Translations under genes and position numbers: made by a program
The notes under the pieces: generated by a model
What the model was told of the DNA's origin: nothing
The model's database searches: none
Seen by the model: only the letters and a program-made list of their open reading frames with translations
NCBI GenBank assembly: GCA_028824555.1
Contig: JAPPDJ010000018.1
Location: 1 to 64,000 of the forward strand
From: Gammaproteobacteria bacterium
GTDB taxonomy: Bacteria; Pseudomonadota; Gammaproteobacteria; Pseudomonadales; Azotimanducaceae
Reading direction: 5' to 3'
Length of the DNA: 64,000 bases
Shown: in pieces, positions 44,922-52,879 of the stretch
How positions within the stretch are numbered: position 1 is the stretch's first letter
Layout of the letters: every line of letters starts with the position of its first letter

Positions 44922-46082
44922 GTGGCGCTGACCTTGCTGCACACCGCAGACTGGCATCTGGGCCGGCGCTTTCCGGCGTTCGGCCGCGAGCAGGAACTGC
45001 GGCTCACCCGGGCCCGGCTCGAGGTGGTGGGACGCATCCTGGACCTTGCCGAAAGCCGCAACGTCGACGCCGTGCTGTGTGCTGGCGATCTCTTCGACAG
45101 CCCGAACCCGGACGAGGAGTGGTGGGACGGCGTGCTCAAGGAGTTCACGCGCCGCAACTGGCAGCGCCCTGTCGTGCTCCTGCCCGGCAACCACGATCCG
45201 CTGACGCCGAACTCGCTCTATCACCCGTCGCATCGGTTCCGCTCGAACCTGCCCGACTATGTGCATGTGGTGGACGCCAAGGGTTGGCAACTGCCGCTCG
45301 GCGAGGATGCCGAGGTGGTGGCTTCGCCTTGTCTCTCGCACGCCGGTCAAACCGATCTCGCCGCCTCGTTGCCGCAGCGGGCCGAAGACGATGACCGCAT
45401 CCGCATTGGCCTCGTGCATGGCCAGACGTTCGACATCGAAGGCCACCAGACCAACTTCCCCATTGCCAAGGGCACCGCCGACGAACGCGGCTTCGACTAT
45501 CTCGCCATCGGCGACACTCACGCCTTTCGCGATGTCGAGCCAGATGCCGCTGCGCCCACCGTCTATCCCGGCGCACCCGAAGCGACCAACTTCGGCGAGC
45601 GAGACACCGGCAACGTGGCCGTCGTGTTCTTCCCCCTCGATCGCCGCCGCCGCGCCATCGTCCGCAAGGAAGCGGTGGGCACCTGGAACTGGCGCGAGGA
45701 AACCTGCACCTCCCTTTCCGCATTGCGGGCGCTCAGGGCTGATCCCAAACTACGCCGCACCGTCCTGCGCCTGACTCTCGAAATGGAGTTGCCGATGGCG
45801 GAATACGACGAGGCCGAGCGCATCCTCTCGGAGCTTGAAGGCTCCATGGCGGCGACGCCGCGGGCGGGCGTTCTCGACGTGCAGCGCGAAGACCTGCGCC
45901 TCGCCGCAAACGCGCCCATCGAGTTCGACGGCGATCTTCCGGAGGTGCTGAAGGAAGCCGCCGAACGCCTCCGGGCGAGGGCAGAAAACGAGCCGGAAGT
46001 GGCTGGCCGCGCCTTGCACCATCTCTATCGACTCATCAAGGAACCGTCGTCCTCCGATCAGGAGCGCCCCGGTGCCGTCTGA
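44922..46082 (+). CDS. Mre11/SbcD-like DNA repair exonuclease (metallophosphoesterase)
   Basis: The 386-residue calcineurin-like phosphoesterase would cut DNA ends with two Mn ions. Motif I is LLHTADWHLGRRF (DxH), motif II is LCAGDLFDSPNPDEE (GDxxD) and motif III is LLPGNHDPLT (GNHD). The late motif reads LAIGDTHAFRDV, in place of the usual GHxH. GTG 44922 is preferred because AGAGGAGG lies 6-13 bases upstream; a GTG at 44865 in frame overlaps the helicase stop. It sits between the SNF2-like helicase and the Rad50-like ATPase, overlapping the latter by 11 bases, so the three are made together. It differs from canonical SbcD in its C-terminal part. Confidence 0.87.
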   Translation: MALTLLHTADWHLGRRFPAFGREQELRLTRARLEVVGRILDLAESRNVDAVLCAGDLFDSPNPDEEWWDGVLKEFTRRNWQRPVVLLPGNHDPLTPNSLYHPSHRFRSNLPDYVHVVDAKGWQLPLGEDAEVVASPCLSHAGQTDLAASLPQRAEDDDRIRIGLVHGQTFDIEGHQTNFPIAKGTADERGFDYLAIGDTHAFRDVEPDAAAPTVYPGAPEATNFGERDTGNVAVVFFPLDRRRRAIVRKEAVGTWNWREETCTSLSALRALRADPKLRRTVLRLTLEMELPMAEYDEAERILSELEGSMAATPRAGVLDVQREDLRLAANAPIEFDGDLPEVLKEAAERLRARAENEPEVAGRALHHLYRLIKEPSSSDQERPGAV

Positions 46083-49000
46083 AGCCATGTGGATTCGCCG
46101 CCTGGAAGTGACCCACTGCGCCGGCATTGCCGCCGCCGGCATCGACTTCGAGCCGGGCCTCAACGTCCTGCACGGCCCCAACGAACTCGGCAAGTCGAGC
46201 CTCGTCGCCGCCATCCGCGCGGCGCTCTTGCTGCAATCCACCTCAACCGCGGCCGAGGACCTCTTCGACTGGAACACCATCGAACCACCCGCCACCACAC
46301 TCGTTCTCGAACAGGAACCGGGGCGCATCTGGAGGGTTCGCAAGGAGTTCGGCCGCCGCGGCCACGCCTATCTCGATTTCTCCCGCGATGGCCAGCAGTT
46401 TCAGGCAGAGCACCGCGGCCGGGAAGTCGAAGGCAGCCTGCAAGAGATTCTGCGCTGGGGAATCGAGGCACCGGGGGGGCGTGGCGGGCGCCGTGGAATG
46501 CCCTCATCCCTCATCACCACGGCGCTCTTGGGCGAACAGAGCGACGTGGTTGGCATCCTCCACCAGAGCCTCGCCGACGACCCGAACGCGTCTGGTCGTG
46601 AGCGACTCACCGAGGCATTGCAGGCTCTGGCGGAAGACCCGCGCTTCAAGCAAGTGGTGAATGCCGTGCAAGGCAAGGTGGACGAAGCCTTCACCGCCAC
46701 CGGCAGAAAGCGCACCGGCCGAGGCTCGCCGTGGGCAGATCTCCGGCAACGGCGAGAGAACGCTGTGGCGCGGGAACGGGACATTCGTCAGCAAGTGGCC
46801 GCCAGCCAAGGCGCACGGGAGCAAGTGGGGCAACTCGGTGAGCAACTGTTCGCTGCCAGGGCCGAGACGGAACGCCTCGCGGATGCGTTGCAGCGGCGGC
46901 GCCAGCGAGAGGCCGCCGAACAAGCACGCAAGGACGCTCAAGCCGGGTTCGAGCGTGTGCAAGGCATCGTCGCGCAGCTAACAGAGAACGAGCAGGCTGT
47001 CGAAGCGGCGACGGCCACGGCAGCTCAGCTTGACGCGGATCGGGCGCAACTGGAGACGGAACTGAATGCACTGGCGCCCCTAGCAGAAGCCGCCGAGGCT
47101 CGCGTGCAGGAGCTCGAATCCGGCGCTGAAGAGCAGCAGCGGCGCCTGCGCGAACAAGAAGCGGAAAACCGTCGCCTTGCCCTCGACGCCGAAGACAAGG
47201 CGCACCAGAACCGCGTGGCCGAAGCCGGGCGGCTCGCGAGTCTTGCGAGCGAGATCGAAGCCGCCACGAAAACAGCGGACAGGCTCGAACAGGAACTCGC
47301 CGGCAAACGTGAACTGGTGCAACGCGCGCGGGACGAGAACGAGGACGACACCGCGGACATCGACGAGCTCGAGTTCAAGCGCTCGGTGGTCCAGTTCCTT
47401 GCGGCAGCGGCGGCGCGGGAAGTGGCCCAACAAGCACGCGACGCGGCCCGAACGCTCGCCTCGCAGGCCGACGAGCAAGAGCAGCAAGCCGTCGCCGCGC
47501 GCGAAGAGGCCGCCCGGCTCAACGCGCCTGACGCCGCCGAGATCGAGCGTCTGCGTGCGGCGCAGACGACTTGGGAGGTGGCGCGGGCGAAAGTCTCCGT
47601 CGGCTTCGTTGCGGAGGTGACGCTGCTCGCCGGCGACGGCGAAGCGCAAGCCGAGGTGGACGGTGAGTCGCGTTCCGTGCCTCTTGCTGCCAACAAGGCC
47701 GCCGCCGTCGAGGCAGAACGGGACCTCACCCTCACGATCCCGGAGGTCGCCACCTTGCGTGTCCAAGGCGGTGGCGCAAACCTGCGCGCGGATGCCGACG
47801 CCGCCGAACGGCGTTGGCAAGATGCATCGAGCGCGGTGTTCGGCCGCACAGGATGCGACACGCTGCAAGCGCTCGTGGAACTCAAGAACCGTGCAGACGA
47901 GCTTCTCGCGCACGCAGACCAACTTGCCCGCGATGCGGATTCGGCCCGTCTTCGAGCCGACGGCATCGACGCACTCGAACAGCGCGTGGTGACCGAGGAA
48001 GCGACAGCGCAACACCATCGCGCCGCAGTGGAGGAGTTCCTGGACCCGGGCGAAAGCGTCGAAGAAGCGTTGCACCAGCTCCAGGCCGAGGACCAGCCCC
48101 TCCAAGACGAAGCGTCGCTCACGGGCGAGATCGAGCAACGCAAGGAAAGCCTTCAGAAGCGCGAGCGCCTTTGCGACCGGTTCGACAACGAGATCAATAC
48201 CGACGCCCGCGACCTGGCCCGGCAGCGCGAGGAACTAGCGGCCAGGGAGACTCGCTTCGCCGATGGCGCAGAGCAGGCTGGCGACTGGCGCTCGACGCTT
48301 CAAGGTGCCGAGGCCGAAAGCGCACGAATCGCCCGCGAACGCAGCGCCGTCGAAACCGAACTCGAAGCCATCCGCACTGAAGCCACGACCCAGGTGGAGG
48401 CCGCGCGCGAAGCGAGCGAGGAGTCGGGCCGCCGCCTTGCCGCCGTGCAGCAGGCTTTTGAGCAGAAGACCGACGCCCTCGCCGCTGCCAACAAAGAACT
48501 AGCGCATCTGCAAGGCGAGACCAGACCATTGCGCGCCAATGCGGAAGGCGAGGACCTTGAAGCCGCCCAAGCGGCCCTCGAAGCGGCAAGTCAGGCCCTC
48601 GCCGAACTACCAGCGGGCGACGACACCTTCGACATTCCCGAAACCGAACGCCAAGCACTGCGGGCAAAGCGCCTCGTCGCCGACCTCGAATCGGAACTGC
48701 GCAAGGCCGAGGGCGCGCTAGAACAGATGGGCGGCCAAGTGCTCGAAGAGCAGCGCGAACAGGTAGAGGAAACGGTCAAGGCCCTCGACAGCCGCGAGCG
48801 TGAACTAGAGCTCGACTACGAAGCCTGGCGCTTGCTGCGCGACACCCTCACCGAAGCCGACGAAGCGAGCGCCGCCCACCTAGGCAGCGCCCTCGTGGAA
48901 CCGGTGAGCCGCCGCATGGGCGCCTTAACCGGCGGCCGCTACGGCGACATCGCCATCGGCCCACAGCTCAACGCCACAGGCATTGCCCTCGCCGGCGGCG

Positions 49001-49437
49001 ACCGCCCCTTCACCAGCCTCTCCATCGGCACCCAGGAACAGATCGCCCTCCTCCTCCGCCTCGCCATCGCCGAGGCCCTCGGCACCTTCCTGATTCTCGA
49101 CGACCAACTGACCCAATCCGACACCAGCCGCATGAACGCCATGCACGGCGTCCTCACCGAAGCTGCCGAGCGCGTCCAAGTGGTCATATTCACTTGCCAT
49201 CCAGACAGCTATCCCCTCGACGCAGCCAACGTGGTGGACCTAACCCAACATGTGATACGCAGCGACCGGGCACCCGAAAGCCCGTCCATCCAACCGGCCA
49301 GCAACAATCCGACGGGCTTTGAGGCGTCTGAGGAACCACCACACCGAACAAACCGCCGACGCCGACGAAACCCGCCCGACACCAACGAAGCCGTCGACAC
49401 GGCCACCGCCCTCAAGAACTCGATGGAAAGCCGCTAA
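46072..49437 (+). CDS. Rad50/YhaN-like AAA ATPase with long coiled coil
   Basis: The 1121-residue SMC-like ATPase has N-terminal Walker A HGPNELGKSSLVAAIR (35-42 core). About 750 residues of heptad-rich, Glu/Arg/Ala-rich coiled coil follow. The C-terminal ATPase lobe has signature-like LSIGTQEQIALLLRLAIAEA and Walker B FLILDDQLTQSD (about 1005-1016). The GPNELGKSS loop is the YhaN/Rad50 type. No CxxC zinc hook is visible in the coiled coil, so it is not a standard SbcC. It pairs with the upstream Mre11-like nuclease as SbcC does with SbcD. GTG 46072 is chosen because AGGAGCG lies 6 bases upstream. The last 60 residues are low-complexity and charged. Confidence 0.87.
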   Translation: MPSEAMWIRRLEVTHCAGIAAAGIDFEPGLNVLHGPNELGKSSLVAAIRAALLLQSTSTAAEDLFDWNTIEPPATTLVLEQEPGRIWRVRKEFGRRGHAYLDFSRDGQQFQAEHRGREVEGSLQEILRWGIEAPGGRGGRRGMPSSLITTALLGEQSDVVGILHQSLADDPNASGRERLTEALQALAEDPRFKQVVNAVQGKVDEAFTATGRKRTGRGSPWADLRQRRENAVARERDIRQQVAASQGAREQVGQLGEQLFAARAETERLADALQRRRQREAAEQARKDAQAGFERVQGIVAQLTENEQAVEAATATAAQLDADRAQLETELNALAPLAEAAEARVQELESGAEEQQRRLREQEAENRRLALDAEDKAHQNRVAEAGRLASLASEIEAATKTADRLEQELAGKRELVQRARDENEDDTADIDELEFKRSVVQFLAAAAAREVAQQARDAARTLASQADEQEQQAVAAREEAARLNAPDAAEIERLRAAQTTWEVARAKVSVGFVAEVTLLAGDGEAQAEVDGESRSVPLAANKAAAVEAERDLTLTIPEVATLRVQGGGANLRADADAAERRWQDASSAVFGRTGCDTLQALVELKNRADELLAHADQLARDADSARLRADGIDALEQRVVTEEATAQHHRAAVEEFLDPGESVEEALHQLQAEDQPLQDEASLTGEIEQRKESLQKRERLCDRFDNEINTDARDLARQREELAARETRFADGAEQAGDWRSTLQGAEAESARIARERSAVETELEAIRTEATTQVEAAREASEESGRRLAAVQQAFEQKTDALAAANKELAHLQGETRPLRANAEGEDLEAAQAALEAASQALAELPAGDDTFDIPETERQALRAKRLVADLESELRKAEGALEQMGGQVLEEQREQVEETVKALDSRERELELDYEAWRLLRDTLTEADEASAAHLGSALVEPVSRRMGALTGGRYGDIAIGPQLNATGIALAGGDRPFTSLSIGTQEQIALLLRLAIAEALGTFLILDDQLTQSDTSRMNAMHGVLTEAAERVQVVIFTCHPDSYPLDAANVVDLTQHVIRSDRAPESPSIQPASNNPTGFEASEEPPHRTNRRRRRNPPDTNEAVDTATALKNSMESR

Positions 49438-49497
49438 AGGCGACCTCGCGCCGCACGGCACGTGCTTCGCTAGTGGACGCGCTGTTCCAACGGGCCC

Positions 49498-49905
49498 TCA
49501 CGAGGCTGTGAGCCATTGCTGCCGCACCTGTTTCACGATCGCTCTGGCGATGTTCGGATTGTCGGGGTTCACGATCAGCGTCTGCGTCGCCGGCGAAACC
49601 AGCACATCCATATCCTCCATCGGCACGACACCGAGCAGCACCTCGTCACCAAGAACCAACGCCCCGGTCACACACCCTCGATTCTCGAACTCGATGGCTA
49701 CCGGGCCGACGTAAGCGACTAGCCGTGTGCTGCCGTCCGCAATCGTTACTTCCCGCTTGAACAACTCGACAAGACCAAGCTGCACAGCCACATGCTCGGG
49801 GATGCAGAGGTTCATGGCGCCAGTGTCCACCAAGGACCGGACATGCAGCGGCTTAACGTCCCGAGCGGGATTCGACAGCCTTAGATCGGCGTTGATCAGC
49901 CCCAT
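49498..49905 (-). CDS. Clan AA retropepsin-like aspartic protease
   Basis: The 135-residue single-domain protein is of the retroviral aspartic protease type. The catalytic triplet is in VRSLVDTGAMNLCIPEHVA (DTG), followed by VVPMEDMDVLVSPATQTLIV, a typical small beta-barrel end. Such proteins act as homodimers, and their bacterial roles are mostly unknown. ATG 49905 (MGLINADLRL) has AGGGAG upstream. It converges with the Rad50-like gene, 60 bases away, so it is not part of that operon's transcript. Confidence 0.82.
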   Translation of the reverse strand: MGLINADLRLSNPARDVKPLHVRSLVDTGAMNLCIPEHVAVQLGLVELFKREVTIADGSTRLVAYVGPVAIEFENRGCVTGALVLGDEVLLGVVPMEDMDVLVSPATQTLIVNPDNPNIARAIVKQVRQQWLTAS

Positions 49906-50260
49906 CGTTCGCTCCCTGCATTGGCCCAACAAGCCTACCGGATTTGGAGAGAGGTCGAACGCAGGCACCTGGCGGAAGTCGCCGCCCAATACTCAGATGT
50001 TCAAGGCGTGACATGGCATGCGCTGCGAGGCCATGGTGCCGGCGCCATGTTGGAGGCTCCCGGTTTGGTGGCGGACGCCATTGTGTCGTTTTGGGACGAT
50101 ATCGGGTTCAGCTTCGATAGGATGCCTACTGCCCCACACTGGGTCGAACCCGCACCAACCCACCCCGTTGGATCCAGCGCCGGATCAATGTGAGGGAGCT
50201 TGCAGCCAACGCTTCGATTGGCGAATGTTCCTCGAGTGGGCCCAGACCGCCCCAACACAA
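49906..50260. other. Region without a confident gene
   Basis: About 355 bases lie between the aspartic protease start and the 51-bp leader. A plus-strand open frame (49921-50193, about 90 residues, TTG start, no Shine-Dalgarno) encodes a plausible but unrecognised peptide including YRIWREVERRHLAEVAA and AIVSFWDDIGFSF. It may be a gene remnant. I see no conserved motif. Confidence 0.4.
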
Positions 50261-50311
50261 CTCTCCATACGCTGGGTTACGATTCGTCCACCGTAACGCG
50301 ACGAACTGGAG
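50261..50311 (+). promoter_or_regulatory. 51-bp leader repeat, copy 1 (before the ABC operon)
   Basis: This stretch is identical at 48 of 51 positions to 56142-56192. It contains an inverted repeat, GTTACG (50276-50281) and CGTAAC (50292-50297), 10 bases apart, and ends CGACGAACTGGAG. In copy 2 this end serves as the ribosome-binding site of an ATG gene. Here an ATG at 50318 opens only a four-codon frame (ATGAGGAACCCGTGA), whose stop overlaps the GTG start of the binding-protein gene. Confidence 0.75.
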
Positions 50312-50328
50312 AGATCTATGAGGAACCC

Positions 50329-51912
50329 GTGATCTCGCTCGATCTGCTGCCGGGTCGGCGCGCCGTCCGCACGTTCGCGGTCTGCGGCGTTCTGTCGCTG
50401 GCCGCCTGTTCGCAGCGCGAGACGGTGGACGCGCCGGCCCTCCCGGTGGCAGACGCCGGCCAGACGGTACGCTTCGGCACCCCGAGCCCAATGGTCACGT
50501 TCGACCCGCACGTCGCCGACACGGGACCGCAGTTCTCGACCTACCTGACGCTGGTCTACGACGGCCTGACGAGCATCAACCCCGACAGCTTGAGCGAGGC
50601 CCTTCCGGGACTCGCGACTTCGTGGACCTGGCCCGACGAGCACACCATCGACCTGACCCTGCGCCGGGACGTGCGCTTCATTGACGGCGAGCGGTTCGAC
50701 GCGCACGTCGCCAAGGCCAACCTCGATCGGTTGATGGAACTGAAGGGGCCGCGGATCAACACCGTCGCGTCGATGTACGCGGCCGAGGTGCTGGACCCCT
50801 TCACCCTGAGGCTCCACCTGCACTTCCCGGATCCGAGGCTGCTCCCCAACCTCGGCGGATCGCCGGGGCTGATGGTGAGTCCCGCCGCTTTCGACAACGA
50901 GGATCTCGACCTCAATCCCGTGGGCACCGGACCGTGGCGCTACGACCGGGCGCGCTCGGTACTCGGCGAAGTGCTGCACTTCGTGCCAAACCCGGACTAC
51001 TTCGATCCGGCCTTTCGCGACGCGCCGGCCGTCGACGTCCATGAACTCACGAACAACCGCGCGCGCCTGAACGCCCTCATTTCGGGCCAGATCGACATTG
51101 CCGTGGTGGGCCCGACCGAGGCCGCACCCGCGCGCGACCGGGGCTTTGCCGTCAGCCAGCGCGCCAACCGCTGGTTCGGGCTGACGATTCTGGACCGCTC
51201 CGGAGACCTGGTGCCGGAGATGGGCGACCCCCGGGTACGCCAGGCGCTCGGCTTCGCGGTGGACCGTCAGGCGATCGCGGATGCGGTGTACTTCGGCTAT
51301 GCGCGGCCCACCTCGCAGCCGATGCGCCCCGGCCACATTGGCCACGACCCGGAGCTCGAGGGTTTCTTCTCATACGATCCGGGACGCGCCCGGGCCCTGC
51401 TCGACGAAGCCGGCATCGACACGTTCGCCTTTACCGTACCCGTCACGGCCAGCAGCATCCCGCAGTACGAGGCCGTCCAGGCCTACCTGCGCCGGGTCGG
51501 TATCGACATGCGCATCGAAGTCATCGAGAACGGCAGCATCGCGGCGCTGGCCCGCAGCCGCGACTACCCGGTCAACACCATCGGCTACCCGAACTTCGAC
51601 CCCGACAGCCGCCACCCCGCGATCTGGTCCGTCACCGCCGGCTTCAACCCCTTCGGCTACGAGGACGAGCGGCTCGAACGGCTCGCCGCGGAAGCGATCG
51701 AGAGCCTCGACGCGGACCTGCGGCACCGCAACTACCGCGACTACTTCAACATCGTGGTCAAGGACGTGCTGACCCTCGTGTACCTGCAGATCGACGACCT
51801 CGTGGTCTATGACGCGAACAAGCTCACTGGCGTGCGGGTCGGACGCTTCATCGACCCGTTGATGCGAGACATCCGGTTGCGCTCCCTCCCGGTTGCGGCG
51901 GCGGCCCGATGA
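50329..51912 (+). CDS. ABC transporter substrate-binding lipoprotein (solute-binding family 5)
   Basis: The 527-residue peptide/nickel-type binding protein delivers its ligand to the permeases encoded next. The N-terminus is a lipoprotein signal ending LSLAAC (Cys28). GLATSWTWPDEHTIDLTLR, the GVRFHDG-like stretch DVRFIDGERFDAHV, and NPVGTGPWRYDR are family 5 landmarks. GTG 50329 is the only start that gives this signal peptide; GAGGA lies upstream. Proteins of this family bind oligopeptides, dipeptides, opines, nickel or glutathione; the ligand here is unknown. It is the first gene of a four-gene operon. Confidence 0.9.
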   Translation: MISLDLLPGRRAVRTFAVCGVLSLAACSQRETVDAPALPVADAGQTVRFGTPSPMVTFDPHVADTGPQFSTYLTLVYDGLTSINPDSLSEALPGLATSWTWPDEHTIDLTLRRDVRFIDGERFDAHVAKANLDRLMELKGPRINTVASMYAAEVLDPFTLRLHLHFPDPRLLPNLGGSPGLMVSPAAFDNEDLDLNPVGTGPWRYDRARSVLGEVLHFVPNPDYFDPAFRDAPAVDVHELTNNRARLNALISGQIDIAVVGPTEAAPARDRGFAVSQRANRWFGLTILDRSGDLVPEMGDPRVRQALGFAVDRQAIADAVYFGYARPTSQPMRPGHIGHDPELEGFFSYDPGRARALLDEAGIDTFAFTVPVTASSIPQYEAVQAYLRRVGIDMRIEVIENGSIAALARSRDYPVNTIGYPNFDPDSRHPAIWSVTAGFNPFGYEDERLERLAAEAIESLDADLRHRNYRDYFNIVVKDVLTLVYLQIDDLVVYDANKLTGVRVGRFIDPLMRDIRLRSLPVAAAAR

Positions 51913-51934
51913 GCCCGGCGGCGTCGACGCACAC

Positions 51935-52879
51935 ATGCTGAAGCTGCTCGCGGCGCGCATCGTGGGGCTCGTCCCCCTGCTCCTGATCGTCTCGTTCCTG
52001 ACCTTCCTGATGCTGCACCTCGTGCCCGGCGACATCCGCGACATCGTTCTAGGGGTCGATGCGACCCCGGAGCAGTACGAGGAACTCGGCGACAAACTCG
52101 GTCTCGACGATCCGTTCGTCATCCAGTACGGACGCTGGCTCTTCAAGGCCGTGCAGGGAGACCTCGGCACCTCCGCCTACAACAGCCAGACCGTGGTCGA
52201 TGCCGTCCTCGACACCTTGCCGGTGACGCTGTCGCTGACGTTCGGGGGAATGCTGGTCGGGGTGCTGATCGGCGTTCCCGCCGGGGTCTGGGCGGGCCTG
52301 CACCGCGGCTCGCTGGTAGACCGGGCGGCGGTCCTCGGCGCGACCGTCGGCCAGGCGCTGCCGAACTTCTGGATCGCCATCATCCTGGTGATTCCGTTCG
52401 CCCTGTGGTGGCAGCTACTGCCGGCGACGGGCTTCACGCCGCCGACCGAGAGCGTCGTCGAGTGGCTGCGCAGCGTGGCGCTCGCGTCCGTTGCGCTCGG
52501 CACGTCGGCAAGCGCGGCGCTGGCGCGGCAAACCCGCGGCGCGGTCATCGACGTGCTCGCCACCGACTACATCCGCACGGCGCGGGCCAAGGGCCTGCCG
52601 GAACGCACCGTGACCTTCCGTCATGCGCTGAAGAACGCTGCGGTGCCGATCGTCACGACCATCGGCTTTCAGGTCAACGGATTGCTCGGCGGCGCGCTGA
52701 TCGTCGAGCAGGTGTTTGGTCTGAACGGCTTCGGCTCCCTCGCCATCGAGGCCGTGCGCACCCAGAACATCCCGATCATGCAGGGCGTGGTGATGATGGG
52801 CACGCTGGTGATCGTCGCCGTCAACATCGCCGTGGACGTCGCCTACAGCTACGTCAATCCTAGGATGAGGCCGGCGTGA
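51935..52879 (+). CDS. ABC transporter permease (DppB/OppB type)
   Basis: The 314-residue inner-membrane permease has six predicted helices. It starts MLKLLAARIVGLVPLLLIVS and has LMLHLVPGDIRDIVLG, the family N-terminus. The EAA loop (TDYIRTARAKGLPERTVTFR) docks on the ATPase. ATG 51935 is chosen because it begins the first helix; it lies 22 bases after the binding-protein stop. Its stop overlaps the GTG start of the fused permease-ATPase (GTGA). Confidence 0.92.
   Translation: MLKLLAARIVGLVPLLLIVSFLTFLMLHLVPGDIRDIVLGVDATPEQYEELGDKLGLDDPFVIQYGRWLFKAVQGDLGTSAYNSQTVVDAVLDTLPVTLSLTFGGMLVGVLIGVPAGVWAGLHRGSLVDRAAVLGATVGQALPNFWIAIILVIPFALWWQLLPATGFTPPTESVVEWLRSVALASVALGTSASAALARQTRGAVIDVLATDYIRTARAKGLPERTVTFRHALKNAAVPIVTTIGFQVNGLLGGALIVEQVFGLNGFGSLAIEAVRTQNIPIMQGVVMMGTLVIVAVNIAVDVAYSYVNPRMRPA

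Noticed and set aside
44922-49437. Nuclease and ATPase as canonical SbcD-SbcC
   Set aside because: No zinc-hook CxxC was seen in the coiled coil, the nuclease's final motif differs, and the pair is coupled to an SNF2-type helicase gene, so I kept the broader Mre11/Rad50-like call.
49921-50193. Open frame as a real gene
   Set aside because: TTG start, no Shine-Dalgarno and no recognisable motif; described only as a possible remnant.
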